Assembly: GCF_000147335.1 (NCBI RefSeq)
Contig: NC_014501.1
Coordinates: forward strand, 186,001-250,000
Length of the DNA: 64,000 nt
Reading direction: 5' to 3'
From: Gloeothece verrucosa PCC 7822
Lineage (GTDB): Bacteria > Cyanobacteriota > Cyanobacteriia > Cyanobacteriales > Microcystaceae
Of the stretch, positions 18,425-29,246 are shown in pieces (positions within the stretch are counted from its first letter, which is position 1; every line of letters starts with the position of its first letter). The position numbers and the translations under genes are program-made. Below the pieces are notes generated by a model that was not told the origin of the DNA, did not search any database, and saw only the letters and a list, made by a program, of their open reading frames with translations.

Positions 18425-19575
18425 AAATCCCTAATTTCTCCGGCTTCTACCGAGAGAATTTGGGAAGACTTCAACCAGCCGCTATCAAAAGAATGTAGAT
18501 GAGTGGTAGTAATAAGCGTTTGAAAACGGTCTTGAATAGCCTCAAGTAACTGATTTTGACGGTTGGGGTCTAACTCAGCTAAAACATCATCTAAAAGCAA
18601 AAGAGGCGGCTCTCCGACTACCTCTTCTATTAGTTGTAATTCAGCCAATTTTAAAGCTAACACTAGGGTTCTTTGTTGTCCTTGCGAGCCATAATATTTT
18701 GCTGGTGTATGATTAATAATAAACTCAATATCATCCCGATGTGGCCCAACTACAGTGGTGCCTAATTGTTGTTCGGCCATACGGCGCTTTTCAATTTTTT
18801 CTAAAAAAGCCTGTTTAACTTCCAGAGGGTCATCTTCTGTCCAACTCACATTAGGAATATATTTAATCTCTAAAACTTCTGTTTTTCCACTAATATTACT
18901 GTGCCATTGTTGAGCCAGAGGGGTCAATCTTTCTAAGACTCTTGCTCGTCTTCTGGTTACCCGAGAACCCGCTTCTGCTAATTGAACATCCCAAAGTTTT
19001 AATTGAGAGATATCACTGGGTAATTGTTCGACAATAATTTCCGGATTTAAATTATCTTCTTCTCTTTGACGAAATTTTTTTAAGAGGGCATTCCGTTGTT
19101 TTAAAACTTGATAATATTGGCTTAAAATATGAGCATAAATCGGTTCTAATTGTATCAACAGAGTATCGATCCAACTGCGGCGAGCATCAGGCGCTCCTCG
19201 CACTAAATCTAAGTCTAAACTGGAAAACTGCACCGCATTGAGAACCCCTAAAAAATCCATTTGACGACGCAGAGGTTCTTGATTCAAAATAACGGTTCTT
19301 CTGCCGGAAATTCGCAAAATTAACGCTAATTCCGCTTGACCGTAAGCCCGTTCGAGGGCGGCTAAAATTTGTCCGCTAGCCGCTCCCTCTAATACTAAAT
19401 CTCGGTCCCGACTGACTCGATGACTTTTCAACGTCGCCAACAGTTCTACAGCTTCGAGTAAATTCGATTTTCCCTGAGCATTATTCCCAACAATAATGGT
19501 TTTTTGCGAATCAAAATTAACCCGTTGCTCTCGATAATTTCGAAAAGAGCGAAGCTGTACAGTCTTTAAGTACAT
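18421..19575 (-). CDS. recF: DNA replication/repair protein RecF
   Basis: An SMC-like ATPase that helps load RecA on gapped DNA with RecO and RecR. 384 residues, typical of the family. The start reads MYLKTVQLRSFRNY, the Walker A is GNNAQGKSNLLEA (about 32-44), the ABC signature is YYGSQGQQRTLVLALKLAE (about 301-319), and Walker B is LLLLDDVLAELD (about 330-341). In many bacteria recF sits by dnaN; here it does not, which is common in cyanobacteria. Confidence 0.96.
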   Translation of the reverse strand: MYLKTVQLRSFRNYREQRVNFDSQKTIIVGNNAQGKSNLLEAVELLATLKSHRVSRDRDLVLEGAASGQILAALERAYGQAELALILRISGRRTVILNQEPLRRQMDFLGVLNAVQFSSLDLDLVRGAPDARRSWIDTLLIQLEPIYAHILSQYYQVLKQRNALLKKFRQREEDNLNPEIIVEQLPSDISQLKLWDVQLAEAGSRVTRRRARVLERLTPLAQQWHSNISGKTEVLEIKYIPNVSWTEDDPLEVKQAFLEKIEKRRMAEQQLGTTVVGPHRDDIEFIINHTPAKYYGSQGQQRTLVLALKLAELQLIEEVVGEPPLLLLDDVLAELDPNRQNQLLEAIQDRFQTLITTTHLHSFDSGWLKSSQILSVEAGEIRDF

Positions 19576-19636
19576 TCTTATTCTTCTTTGTCCTTACTAA
19601 TAAACCTGTTGCCAGAACGCAAGAGCGGCTTAAACT

Positions 19637-22492
19637 TTAATGACGTTTAAGTTTACGATACACCCGAACAGCCACCTTTTCGAGTTCAACCCAAACAAAC
19701 ATCAACGAACTAAACAATAAACAAATAACCAGTTGTTGAACACTCAAAACTTCAGTATCAAAAAATTTACGTAAGGGTTCAACATAAATCAACATCAGTT
19801 GTAAAATCGTGGTAAAAACCACAGCCACCAGTAAATAGGGATTGCCCAAAGGATTCATTTCTAGGGTGAGGCGCTCATTAGAACGAACCGCGATCGCATG
19901 GCCCATCTGAGCAATACAAAGGGTTGTAAAAACCATCGTTTTCCAACTTTCTACATTATGCCCCGGTTGATTAGCTTCATTAAAAGCCCAGACCATTAAG
20001 GAAATACTAATAATCGAAAAAATCAGACCAATACGAATAATATACGAGCCTAACCCTCGAGCAAAAATACTTTCAGAAGGACTATAAGGCCGACGGCGCA
20101 TAATATTAGGGTCTGCCGGTTCTACCGCTAAAGCCAAAGCCGGTAACCCATCGGTGACTAAATTCATCCAGAGAATTTGTAAAGGCGTTAGAGGAACCCC
20201 TGAAAGCCCAATTAAGGGAGCCGCACCAATGGTAATCACTTCTCCGACATTACTACCGAGAATATATTTAATAAAGTGACGAATATTGCTATAAACCACC
20301 CGTCCTTCTTCGGTTGCTGCGACGATGGTGGCGAAGTTATCATCGAGCAACACCATATCACTAGCTTCTTTACTGACATCGGTTCCTGTAATCCCCATCG
20401 CAATACCAATATCAGCTTGTTTGAGGGCAGGAGCATCATTAACACCATCCCCGGTCATGGCGACGAATTTACCTTGTTTTTGCAAAGCTTGAACAATACG
20501 CAGTTTATGTTCTGGGGAAACTCTAGCATAAATACTCACTTGGTCAACTTCTTGCTCGAGTTCGGGTTGGGAAAGTTTTTGTAATTCTTGTCCTATCAGC
20601 ACGTGATCGCCGGGCTGTGCAATTCCCAATTGATGAGCGATGGCGGTTGCGGTTAAGGGATGGTCCCCTGTAATCATCACCACGCGAATACCGGCTTCTC
20701 GACACTTAGTCACCGCCGCCTTAACTTCAGGTCGCGGCGCATCGAGCATTCCCACTAATCCTAACCAAATTAAGCCTTGCTCTACATCCTCATTAAGTGC
20801 CTCGGTTGGGGGAAGTGCATAGAGGGGTTTACAGGCAAAACCTAGCACCCTTAAGCCGCGTTGTGCCATCGCGTTATTTCCTTGAAGGACCTGATAACGC
20901 TGTTGTTCGTCCAAGGGTTGAGCAACAGAACCCACTTGATAGGTTTGACATCGTTCTAAAATTAACTCAGGAGAACCCTTGATAAACAGCATATAAGAAG
21001 TTTGTTCTGGGTCAGCCAGGGGGAGTAGTTCTGGTGTTCTGATTAGGCTCCCTGACCACTCACAGATGACCGACATTCGTTTTCTTTCAGAAGAAAAAGG
21101 AATTTCAGCAAGGCGAGGTAACTGTTGGTTAAGGGGTTGTTGTTCTAATCCGGCTTTGCCGGCTAAGGTGAGTAATGCTCCTTCGGTGGGGTCTCCTAAA
21201 ATAATCCATTCTTGAGCGGGTTGTTGGCTTAAAGTTGCATCATTACACAAGACACAGCCCAATAAGAGTGCTTGTAATTCTAGATAGTTGGTGGTGGAGA
21301 TAGGTTGTTCATCTCCATTGAGAAATTCTCCTAGAGGGATATATCCAACGCCTGTAACGAGAAAATTGTTTTCTAGGGTTTCCACTTCCTGAACTACCAT
21401 TTTATTTTGAGTCAGGGTGCCGGTTTTATCCGAACAAATCACATTCACAGAGCCTAATGTTTCTACTGCCGGGAGTTTGCGAATTAAGGCATTACGTCTC
21501 ACCATGCGCTGTGTGCCAATGGCCAAGGTAACTGTAATGACGGCGGGTAACCCTTCGGGGACGACGGCAACCGCCATACTTAAAGAGATTTCGATTAAGT
21601 CTTGTAGAAAACCCCAACCGGCTTTAATTACCCCCCCAATCACCACTAAAGCTACTAAAATAAGTGAGCCGCTCACCAAGACATTGCCTAATTGATTCAT
21701 GCGCTGTTGTAGGGGAGTGGGTTCATTTTCTACAGATTGAAGCATCTGAGCAATTTTTCCCAATTCTGTGGCCATCCCTGTATTGGTAACCACCACTTTT
21801 GCTCGTCCTTGAATGACTTCGGTTCCTGTAAATACTCGATTGAAGCGATCACCTAAAGGGGTATCTTCTGTTAATCCTGTTAGGGCGGGTTGTTTATTGA
21901 CTCCATGCGGTTCGCCGGTGAGGGCAGATTCTCGAACTTGAAAGGTTGCCGCTTCTAAGATTTGCCCATCAGCACACAATTGAGAGCCGGCTTCTAAAAG
22001 AATAATATCTCCCGGAACTAAGCTAGAAGCATCGACTTCTAGTCTTGTGCCCTCTCGAATCACGCCTATTTTAGGAGAAGAAAGTCGTTTTAAGGCGGCT
22101 AAGGCTTTTTCGGCCCGGCTTTCTTGAAGGTAGCCTAAAATTCCATTCAGAATGACAATTAATAAGATGGCGATGGTATCTTTAAAAGGAACACCGGCCG
22201 GTTCTTTTTGATATAGTTGAACCAGATCTAAAACGCCTGAGACCAGAGCTACAACGATCAGCATAATTAACATCACATTTTTGAACTGATCGAGCAGTAT
22301 TTCCCAGGCGGTTCGGCCTGCCGCTTCTTCTATTTCATTAGGTCCGTAGTGTTTTAGGCGTTGTTCAACTTCACTGGCTGTTAATCCGTTACTAGCATCA
22401 GTTCCTAAAATATTGAGGATATCTTCTCCTGAATAAGTGTGCCATGCTTGATGCTGGTCTGGTAGAGTGTGGGAGGAGTAGGAGGATGTCAC
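19637..22492 (-). CDS. pacL: P-type calcium-transporting ATPase (PacL/PMR1-like)
   Basis: A 951-residue P2A-type cation pump. Visible features: the TGE loop (TGEPHG), the type II membrane motif [14 protein letters not shown] (about 310), the phosphorylated Asp in [10 protein letters not shown] (about 355), the nucleotide-binding KGSPE, and the hinge [21 protein letters not shown] (about 690). Helix M6 contains [12 protein letters not shown] with the Asn/Asp pair used for calcium. Export of calcium from the cytoplasm is the family role. The start is GTG at 22492; no ATG precedes the first conserved block. The symbol is by resemblance to Synechococcus PacL. Confidence 0.9.
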   Translation of the reverse strand: MTSSYSSHTLPDQHQAWHTYSGEDILNILGTDASNGLTASEVEQRLKHYGPNEIEEAAGRTAWEILLDQFKNVMLIMLIVVALVSGVLDLVQLYQKEPAGVPFKDTIAILLIVILNGILGYLQESRAEKALAALKRLSSPKIGVIREGTRLEVDASSLVPGDIILLEAGSQLCADGQILEAATFQVRESALTGEPHGVNKQPALTGLTEDTPLGDRFNRVFTGTEVIQGRAKVVVTNTGMATELGKIAQMLQSVENEPTPLQQRMNQLGNVLVSGSLILVALVVIGGVIKAGWGFLQDLIEISLSMAVAVVPEGLPAVITVTLAIGTQRMVRRNALIRKLPAVETLGSVNVICSDKTGTLTQNKMVVQEVETLENNFLVTGVGYIPLGEFLNGDEQPISTTNYLELQALLLGCVLCNDATLSQQPAQEWIILGDPTEGALLTLAGKAGLEQQPLNQQLPRLAEIPFSSERKRMSVICEWSGSLIRTPELLPLADPEQTSYMLFIKGSPELILERCQTYQVGSVAQPLDEQQRYQVLQGNNAMAQRGLRVLGFACKPLYALPPTEALNEDVEQGLIWLGLVGMLDAPRPEVKAAVTKCREAGIRVVMITGDHPLTATAIAHQLGIAQPGDHVLIGQELQKLSQPELEQEVDQVSIYARVSPEHKLRIVQALQKQGKFVAMTGDGVNDAPALKQADIGIAMGITGTDVSKEASDMVLLDDNFATIVAATEEGRVVYSNIRHFIKYILGSNVGEVITIGAAPLIGLSGVPLTPLQILWMNLVTDGLPALALAVEPADPNIMRRRPYSPSESIFARGLGSYIIRIGLIFSIISISLMVWAFNEANQPGHNVESWKTMVFTTLCIAQMGHAIAVRSNERLTLEMNPLGNPYLLVAVVFTTILQLMLIYVEPLRKFFDTEVLSVQQLVICLLFSSLMFVWVELEKVAVRVYRKLKRH

Positions 22493-22576
22493 TGTAGCTT
22501 AATCAGTCTCAATAGATTTATCCTTTTTCATATTAAGACTTAATTCACCCGAGTCGAATGTAAAGATTTTCACAAT

Positions 22577-23770
22577 TTAAGAAAGGGGTTCATCTCGCTC
22601 AGTGGTTAGCCATTGTGTTTGGGGTTTGAGAATAAATCCTAAATAAATAGGAATTTTCCAGAATATATACATCGGAATGGCTAAAAGATTTTTGGCAGAT
22701 ATATGATCGCGCCCAAATTTAGCCCAAGCTAACAAGACAGCACTGACAATTAACAGTCCTTCAATCCCTAAAATCCATAAGGGAATCCAAATATTTTCTA
22801 CCATTGCCACACCCAATCCCGCTAGGCTAACGGTTAACCAGAATAGAACCAACAACGATAACGGGGGGACAAACAATTCTAAGGCAAGAGCGAGTAAATC
22901 TAGCCGTCGTTGGACAAAGGCTTGTTTAAATAAAACCCAAGAGTGAGTCAGGATCATTTCTAGGTGACCATGTTCCCATCGTTTTCTCTGGCTGATGGCG
23001 GCTTGATTTTCCATTAAGCGCCCAATCACTCTGGCTTGGTGGCAATAGATGGGACAAAATCCTGCCAATGCCAAGTCCACTGTAAGCTGCATATCATCAG
23101 CCGTTTTATTGCCAGCCAAAGAAACTTGTGCCAGTACAGTCCAAGGAAATCCCATTCCACTACCGGTGAGTAAACAAGGTAATCCTAAACTCGCTAACCC
23201 CAAAGGACGAACAAAATTTTTAATCAGTAGAGCTAATCTGGATATGGTATCTTTTGCGGTGGGATTTAAGCTTTGTTCCATTAGATAGGTCGCTTGTACG
23301 GGCCGCTGGGTTTTTTTGACTTTGCAGGCAATTTCAGTAATTGTATTGGCAGATACTTTACAGTCAGCATCGAGAATAATTACTACTTCTGGAGGATTCT
23401 TATTGAGATATTGCATTCCATAATCTAATGCATATCCTTTGCCGCGCCTTGTATCATCTGTTCTTTCTAAGACTTGTACCCCCCGATTAGCAGCGATGGC
23501 GACTGTATTATCAGTACAGTTGTCTGCTATGACCACAATTTCGTCTTTCGGGGTCAATTGGGGTAAAAGTGCGGCTAAGGTATCACCAATCACTAAAGCC
23601 TCATTGTGGGCTGGAATTAAAATTGCCAGGGTTGGCCTCTGTGTTTTTTCTGGGTTGGGTTTTTTTTCTGCTGGCTTGACAACAGCTAACCCACACTCCA
23701 CTACAAACACAAAAATAGGTGCTAACAGCCCTATGGCCAGCATGAATAAAGTAAAAGAGCCTAAAAACAT
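22577..23770 (-). CDS. Family 2 glycosyltransferase, membrane-bound
   Basis: 397 residues with one N-terminal membrane helix, a GT-A catalytic domain (PAHNEALVIGDTLAALL, DNCTDNT, ILDADCKV as the DxD-type motif, and QRKRWEHGH as the Q(Q/R)xRW motif), and three or four C-terminal helices. This layout is shared with cellulose/hyaluronan-synthase-like enzymes that polymerise or transfer sugars at the inner membrane. Donor and acceptor cannot be told from sequence. It stands alone, 84 nt upstream of the ATPase start on the same strand. Confidence 0.9.
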   Translation of the reverse strand: MFLGSFTLFMLAIGLLAPIFVFVVECGLAVVKPAEKKPNPEKTQRPTLAILIPAHNEALVIGDTLAALLPQLTPKDEIVVIADNCTDNTVAIAANRGVQVLERTDDTRRGKGYALDYGMQYLNKNPPEVVIILDADCKVSANTITEIACKVKKTQRPVQATYLMEQSLNPTAKDTISRLALLIKNFVRPLGLASLGLPCLLTGSGMGFPWTVLAQVSLAGNKTADDMQLTVDLALAGFCPIYCHQARVIGRLMENQAAISQRKRWEHGHLEMILTHSWVLFKQAFVQRRLDLLALALELFVPPLSLLVLFWLTVSLAGLGVAMVENIWIPLWILGIEGLLIVSAVLLAWAKFGRDHISAKNLLAIPMYIFWKIPIYLGFILKPQTQWLTTERDEPLS

Positions 23771-24282
23771 AGTTTTACTTATCTAATCTTTATTTTGTCT
23801 CTGAGTATTTTTGTACGAGGGTAGGCAAGATTTATGCTTATATTCTCTATATATTATGCTATGTGACTAAAAATAATCACAGGTATTAAGGTAGGTGAAG
23901 TTCACCAATTCTTAACAGGGTGAAAACTAATATCTATTAAAATATAACCTCGGATACTTGTTTAAAGCCTTAAAATATGGTACGGAAACCCAAGGCTGTT
24001 ATCTGTCTTAAGATAGAAACTTTATCAATTCTTTATCAATTCTTCATCAATTTTTGATTTATTTTTTATAAATTTTTTACATTGTCAAAACGGATGTCTG
24101 CTGATATGTAGCCGCTAGTGGATTTTAGGCAGCGAGGCTCTCAGGTAGCCGCTAGTTAATAAAATCTTTAGAATAATCAATTTGCAGAAATTTTGTTAAG
24201 AATTGTAAATTTTTAGCCCGAGCAATGTAAAGATTGTCGGTATCATGAGTGAGTTAGGTCTATCAGTAGCGTTAATCAATAT
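23771..24282. other. Intergenic region with two small direct-repeat sets
   Basis: Holds an 11-bp unit (TTTATCAATTC) repeated at 24021, 24032 and, degenerate, 24043, and GTAGCCGCTAGT repeated at 24108 and 24145. It is AT-rich and should contain both divergent promoters. No ORF of note was recognised. Confidence 0.6.
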
Positions 24283-24606
24283 ATGGGTTTAAAAATCGTT
24301 AAAAATTTTGAGGCGAGTTTTACGCTAAGCCAAGAAGCCAAAACACGGTTATTTGAGTTACTACAAAGCGCCGATTTTCTTGGGCAAATTAGCCAACAAT
24401 TACAGGGAGCCAAAATAGAGTTTACTGAATTATTATTTCAACCGGTTCCTTATAGTCAAGAAACACCTAAAGGAATGCCTCCTGAGTTGGAAAGTTATTT
24501 CAATTCAGAAGATTACGTAATTATTAATGTCCCTCCTAATTTTATGTTTAAAGCTAAAGTTTTTAACCCCAGTCGCCTCTGTGCCATTTATCGAAAACAA
24601 AAATAA
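24283..24606 (+). CDS. Conserved-looking hypothetical protein, 107 aa
   Basis: I do not recognise a family. The product is soluble, with no membrane segment or signal peptide; the predicted order is a short strand, a helix-rich part (residues 16-45), an acidic hydrophilic loop, and a beta-like tail (VIINVPPNFMFKAKVFNPSRLCAIYRKQK). The ATG start is clean and codon use looks like the neighbours. The GIY-YIG gene begins about 57 nt downstream on the same strand, so the two may be one transcript. Confidence 0.65.
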   Translation: MGLKIVKNFEASFTLSQEAKTRLFELLQSADFLGQISQQLQGAKIEFTELLFQPVPYSQETPKGMPPELESYFNSEDYVIINVPPNFMFKAKVFNPSRLCAIYRKQK

Positions 24607-24663
24607 TGGTTAGTAGTGATTTTATCTTATCAAAAAATCCATCTTCAACTCAGAAAAAATCTC

Positions 24664-25200
24664 ATGACTACTGGAACAGAAATCGCAGACTTAAAAACGC
24701 TAAATTATTTCCCTTATCTAGATAACGGCTTAATATCCGAAGATTTTCAGAGTAAAATTGGCGTGTATGCCATTTTCAATCAAGAGCAAGAATTACAATT
24801 TGTCGGTTATTCACGGGATATTTATTTAAGTTTAAAACAGCATTTAGTCCGTCAGCCGGATAATTGTTATTGGCTGAAAATACAAACCATTACTCGTCCG
24901 AGTCGTACCCAATTAGAAGAAATCCGTTTAGCTTGGATTAAAGAAAATGGAAAAACTCCTTTAGGAAATGACTCAGAACAAGGAAAATGGACTGAACCCA
25001 TTGATGCTAAATTAGCGATGACAGAAGCCGAAAAACAAGAGTATCAAAGCACTGATGACCTAGGAAAAATAAAGCTCCTTAAAAAAGTTTCTCGGCGAGT
25101 TGAAGAAGCCATTCAAGAAAAATTGAAAACCCGAGGAGTACAGATGGATATGCGTTTTAATCCTAAACTAAAAGAACAAGGATTGTTAGACCTAAAGTAA
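24664..25200 (+). CDS. GIY-YIG domain protein
   Basis: 178 residues. The central part has the GIY-YIG-like signature GVYAIFNQEQELQFVGYSRDIYLSLKQHL, in which the YIG element is changed to FVGYS as usual in this cyanobacterial group, followed by IKENGKTPLGN. The C-terminal half is charged and helical and ends RGVQMDMRFNPKLKEQGLLDLK. The frame extends upstream to a GTG at 24616, but the ATG at 24664 (MTTGTEIADL) seems the better start. Real nuclease activity is doubtful because several catalytic positions are not evident. Confidence 0.75.
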   Translation: MTTGTEIADLKTLNYFPYLDNGLISEDFQSKIGVYAIFNQEQELQFVGYSRDIYLSLKQHLVRQPDNCYWLKIQTITRPSRTQLEEIRLAWIKENGKTPLGNDSEQGKWTEPIDAKLAMTEAEKQEYQSTDDLGKIKLLKKVSRRVEEAIQEKLKTRGVQMDMRFNPKLKEQGLLDLK

Positions 25201-25333
25201 AAATAGGAAAAAAATAGCAGTAGCCGCTTTCAGGATTGACTGCTCGTTCTCTCGTAAAATCAACAAGCAAGCTATTATGGATAAATTAGACAAGATAGTT
25301 GTTGGTTACCAATACTGAGAGTTTTTTCGTCAG

Positions 25334-27304
25334 ATGACCACAGCCTTACTAAACAATCGTTATCAAATACTAGAAAGCCTGGCTAGAGGAGGCTTTGGGG
25401 AAACCTTTTTAGCGATCGATACCCATCTGCCCTCGGCTCGCAAATGCGTGATCAAGCAGCTTAAACCGATCATTCAAAGCCCTTCACTCCCGCAATGGCT
25501 AAAAGAAAGATTTCAGCGAGAAGCAACAATTTTAGAGGACTTAGGCGACAAAAACGCGCAAATTCCTCAACTATATGCTTACTTTGCCGAAGAAGATAAC
25601 TTTTATCTAGTACAAGAATGGATAGAAGGGCTGACTCTGACGCAGAAACATCAACTCGAAGGGAATTTTACCTCAGAAGAAGTCACAGACATCCTGGTGC
25701 AAATTCTGCCAGTATTAGACTACATCCACCATCGTCGCATTATTCACCGAGACGTTAAGCCCGATAACATTATTATAAGGTCCTCAGATAGGTTACCTGT
25801 GTTGATCGACTTTGGCATCATGAAAGAAGCCATGGCCACACTCGTTCAACCTGATGGGGTGAGTGCCTATTCTATCGCCTTGGGAACTCCTGGCTATATG
25901 GCCTCTGAACAAGCCGCAGGCCGCCCAGTTTTTTCTAGTGATCTCTACAGTTTAGGGCTAACCGCCGTGTTTTTACTGAGCGGCAAAACCCCCCAATATC
26001 TAGAAACCGATCCCCGTAGCGGAGAAATTCTTTGGCGTAACTCCGTCCCGAACCTTCATTCTAACTTAGCCGCCGTCATCGACCGTGCTATTCGCTTTCA
26101 TCCGCGTGATCGCTTTAGTTCTGCCCAAGAGATGTTAGCCGCCCTGCAACATCCTCCTGAAACTAAGACGGTGGCTACAGTGGCGGTTTCACCGGGGTCT
26201 CTAAAACCCGGAAAAATTCTCGCACAACAACCCATTGCCACACAACCCGATCCAGAGATGATTCTACCGGCAGTAGAATGGGAACCCGAAGAGAAAAAAT
26301 CTGCTTGGAGTGGGATAACTTTCTTTTTAAGCGTGGGGGGTTTAATGATCGGAGGGTTTATCTTGGGGTTGAGTATTTTTCTGGCGCAACAACGCTCCGA
26401 TCATACTCCCAAGCCTACTCCCATAGAAGCAACGCCAGAACCGCAAATCTCAGTAACTCCCTCTCCAGTAGCACCCGAGATCGTTCCAAGAAGAAGACCC
26501 AGCAGACAACCTATCCCTTCCAACACCTTTACGCCGGTTCCTCCACCAGAAACTTCTCCAAGTCCGCTTGAAACTATTGTTCCCTCTCCAGAAGGCGAAA
26601 TCACACCAACGCCGCTTGAGTCACCGACCTCTTCTCCATCGGGAGAAACGACCCCAACCCCGTCTGAAAACCCTGCCGCCTCTCCGGCTGGACAAACGCC
26701 TCCAACTACGCCTGAAAATCCTGCCGCCTCTCCTTCTGGAGAAACTGCCCCAACCTCCCCGTCACCAACCCCCTCGCCAACTGTTCAACCCAGTCCTGCC
26801 GCTTCTTCGGCCCCAAGTCAACCGACTCCACAACCGTCACCATCAGCAACCCCTGAACAGGAAAAATCCACCTCGGGGGATCATCAAAGTCGTGTTTTGA
26901 AAATCCCTGTGGTCGCTACTGGCACTAAAGAAGAATTAATCCGACGAAAATTAGGACAACCCACCACCATTAATAAGGGACTCTGGGGAAATACTCAGGC
27001 GGTATTATACAAAAACGTGGTTCCCAGTAAAGTTGATATCGGTTATTTATTTGAGCCTGAAAGCGGAAGAGTGAGACAAAGCGAGGTTTCTGTTGCTCAG
27101 TCGGTGGGTTTAGCCACCATCAAAACCACCTTAAATCAATTATTAAGGGGGAATGCGCCGCCTTCAGTTAAACAAGCTTTAGAACAAATCTATCTACGCC
27201 AAAGTAACCAACATTCATTTTTAGTTGGTAATCTAAAAGGAACGATTCAACGCAATCAGTTTGATCGCATTTACATTGGTATTTGGGAAGCTGATTTTCA
27301 TTGA
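25334..27304 (+). CDS. Serine/threonine protein kinase with membrane anchor and Pro-rich linker
   Basis: 656 residues. The kinase domain (about 10-275) is complete: Gly-loop RGGFGETFLA, VIKQLK lysine, HRDVKPDNII catalytic loop, DFG (IDFGIMKE), and GTPGYMASEQ. A single membrane helix follows (about 325-348), then about 170 residues rich in Pro, Thr and Ser with short repeats (ENPAASPxGxT), and a C-terminal globular domain (about 520-656) of no known family. It is a likely receptor-type kinase and a paralog of the fragment at the window start. The pentapeptide gene follows after 19 nt. Confidence 0.93.
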   Translation: MTTALLNNRYQILESLARGGFGETFLAIDTHLPSARKCVIKQLKPIIQSPSLPQWLKERFQREATILEDLGDKNAQIPQLYAYFAEEDNFYLVQEWIEGLTLTQKHQLEGNFTSEEVTDILVQILPVLDYIHHRRIIHRDVKPDNIIIRSSDRLPVLIDFGIMKEAMATLVQPDGVSAYSIALGTPGYMASEQAAGRPVFSSDLYSLGLTAVFLLSGKTPQYLETDPRSGEILWRNSVPNLHSNLAAVIDRAIRFHPRDRFSSAQEMLAALQHPPETKTVATVAVSPGSLKPGKILAQQPIATQPDPEMILPAVEWEPEEKKSAWSGITFFLSVGGLMIGGFILGLSIFLAQQRSDHTPKPTPIEATPEPQISVTPSPVAPEIVPRRRPSRQPIPSNTFTPVPPPETSPSPLETIVPSPEGEITPTPLESPTSSPSGETTPTPSENPAASPAGQTPPTTPENPAASPSGETAPTSPSPTPSPTVQPSPAASSAPSQPTPQPSPSATPEQEKSTSGDHQSRVLKIPVVATGTKEELIRRKLGQPTTINKGLWGNTQAVLYKNVVPSKVDIGYLFEPESGRVRQSEVSVAQSVGLATIKTTLNQLLRGNAPPSVKQALEQIYLRQSNQHSFLVGNLKGTIQRNQFDRIYIGIWEADFH

Positions 27305-27323
27305 ACGGTGAATTTAACGATCC

Positions 27324-28601
27324 ATGACCAACCAACCCGAATCTAATACAACCTCAAATCACGACTCGCAAAGCACTTCTGCTGTTCAGTCAACCTCTAC
27401 GAATGGGAATGGAAAGACCCCTTCGTCGCCAAAAAAATCGCTTAATCTGTTGATTCCGCCCCCTCGCCAATCTTCTCAACTTTCCCTATCTCAGAAAGAA
27501 ATTAGTTCATCAGATCCCCGTTTATTACTGGGTGCGGTGGCGATCCTCGGCTTAGGTTTATGGTTTAATCTGCCTTGGGTGGGTTTTTCTGGGGGGTTGA
27601 CGGCTTTGTTTCTCTCTTTAAGGGTAATTTTCCCCTCGATCAAAGATTGGGTTCGTCAATATTTAACCCTTCAAGAGAGAAAGACGTTACTCGCCTCTGT
27701 GGTTTTTACTTTATCTGTTGCGGGAATGGCCAAATATTTTAGGCTATATGAAACCATTGCTATTTGGCTCAATAATTTTAAATATGATGAATTTGGCTCT
27801 TGGGCTGACTGGGTGGGGGCTTTAGGGCAAATTATGATTGCTGTGTTGGCGGTTTATGTGGCTTGGCAGCAATATGTTATTTCTCGAGATTTAACCATTC
27901 AGCAAAATCGCATTACTCAACAACAAACCATTGATGCTTATTTTCAAGGTGTATCAGATCTGGTTCTGGATGGACAAGGGATGTTAGAAGATTGGCCTCA
28001 AGAAAGGGCTTTGGCAGAAGGTCGCACGGCGGCAATTTTGGGAAGTTTAAATGCTGAAGGTAAAGCCAAAGTTTTGCGTTTTCTTTCTCAGTCAAAACTT
28101 TTAGCCCCTTTAGCCCGCGATAGCCATTTAGGACGACCGATTTTTGATGGTTTAGGGGGTTATGCTGAAGATCGCGCCTATGGAGTTAGGGTGATTAATT
28201 TAGGAGTCATGTTAGCGGGTGCTGATTTATCCGGTACAGATTTACGTTGGACTGATTTAAGTGAAGCTAATATGGTACGGGCCAATTTAAGCGGCTGTGA
28301 TTTGGTTAAGGCTAATTTGTCTCGTACTGTGTTATTTGAAGCTAATTTAGCACAGGCTGATTTGAAAGGCGTTCGATTGTTTTATGGTTCTGTAGAATAC
28401 GCCAGTCCCCGCAGTCAGCATATTCCTCCCGATTATCAAACGGGTGCCCATACCGGCGCAGTGGTTGAAAATACTAATTTAATTGGCGTGAAAAATCTTA
28501 ATGAAGAACAGCGTTATTATTGTTGTGCTTGGGGAGGAGAACAAACTCGCGGGACGATTCCTGGGGGATGTGAGGGAATTCCTAATAAGTTAGGGCGTTG
28601 A
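27324..28601 (+). CDS. Membrane-anchored pentapeptide-repeat protein
   Basis: 425 residues: a disordered Ser/Thr/Asn-rich N-terminus (1 to about 65), three or four membrane helices (about 68-110, 122-138, 165-182), a soluble helical part, and a short pentapeptide-repeat solenoid (about 300-355; ADLSGTDLRWTDLSEANMVRANLSG). The repeats form a right-handed beta helix; in this family that is a binding scaffold of unknown target. It starts 19 nt after the kinase gene, making it the likely partner or substrate of that kinase, by position only. Confidence 0.88.
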   Translation: MTNQPESNTTSNHDSQSTSAVQSTSTNGNGKTPSSPKKSLNLLIPPPRQSSQLSLSQKEISSSDPRLLLGAVAILGLGLWFNLPWVGFSGGLTALFLSLRVIFPSIKDWVRQYLTLQERKTLLASVVFTLSVAGMAKYFRLYETIAIWLNNFKYDEFGSWADWVGALGQIMIAVLAVYVAWQQYVISRDLTIQQNRITQQQTIDAYFQGVSDLVLDGQGMLEDWPQERALAEGRTAAILGSLNAEGKAKVLRFLSQSKLLAPLARDSHLGRPIFDGLGGYAEDRAYGVRVINLGVMLAGADLSGTDLRWTDLSEANMVRANLSGCDLVKANLSRTVLFEANLAQADLKGVRLFYGSVEYASPRSQHIPPDYQTGAHTGAVVENTNLIGVKNLNEEQRYYCCAWGGEQTRGTIPGGCEGIPNKLGR

Positions 28602-28698
28602 TAGGCACTCTTGCCATAGGAGAAATTTTAGATCGGTTTAAAACACCTAAAAATAAGGTAAATTATTAACCGTCTCTCTTAGATTAAGGAAAAAGGTT

Positions 28699-29070
28699 GT
28701 GACCCCTAAAGAATTGTGTTTATTATTTTTTTCAGTTTTGGTTAGTGTAACTGGGCAATTTTTTCTCAAACTGGGGGCGGGAAAATTAGGAAAAGTCAAT
28801 GCTGGGAACCTGATTAGCCATGTTTTGAATATTATCTCTACACCCGAGTTATTATTGGGTTTATTTTGTTATGGATTAGGGGCTGTAGCTTATATTTTAT
28901 TATTAACCCGTGTTAAACTCAGTGTTGTCGGGCCTTCGGCTTCATTAATTTACATTTTTTCGGTTTTAATGGGTTATTTTTTCTTTAAAGAGTCTATTCC
29001 AGTTTATCGTTTATTTGGTTTAGGATTTATTGTCTGTGGTGTCATTTTAGTGGTTTGGCAACCTCGCTAA
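28699..29070 (+). CDS. Small EamA/SMR-like membrane transporter
   Basis: 123 residues with four hydrophobic helices, the size and layout of half an EamA (DMT) transporter or an SMR protein. Recognisable segments are FLKLGAGKLG near the start, ALYILLLTRVKLSVVGPSASLIYIFSVLMGYFFFKE (EamA-like, with a central glutamate) and RLFGLGFIVCGVILV. A probable dimeric exporter; substrate unknown. The start is GTG at 28699, preceded by AAGGAAAAAGGTT. It is in the same direction as the pentapeptide gene, 97 nt downstream. Confidence 0.8.
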   Translation: MTPKELCLLFFSVLVSVTGQFFLKLGAGKLGKVNAGNLISHVLNIISTPELLLGLFCYGLGAVAYILLLTRVKLSVVGPSASLIYIFSVLMGYFFFKESIPVYRLFGLGFIVCGVILVVWQPR

Positions 29071-29246
29071 ATATAACGTTTCCGCTAAAATGTTGGGTAC
29101 TGTTACATTTGGGGAGCAAGCCTTGCGCCTTCTTTTAGAAGTACGGGAGAGACTCTATCAAGCTACGATCAATTCCCAGAATATCATAAAAAGTGCTTAT
29201 ATTACTTAAACTTCACTTAATTTTCAGTTATTTTAGACAATAGTCA

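Noticed and set aside
20276-20584. 102-codon frame opposite the calcium ATPase
   Set aside because: It lies antisense to the conserved hinge region of the pump and has no domain or start signal.
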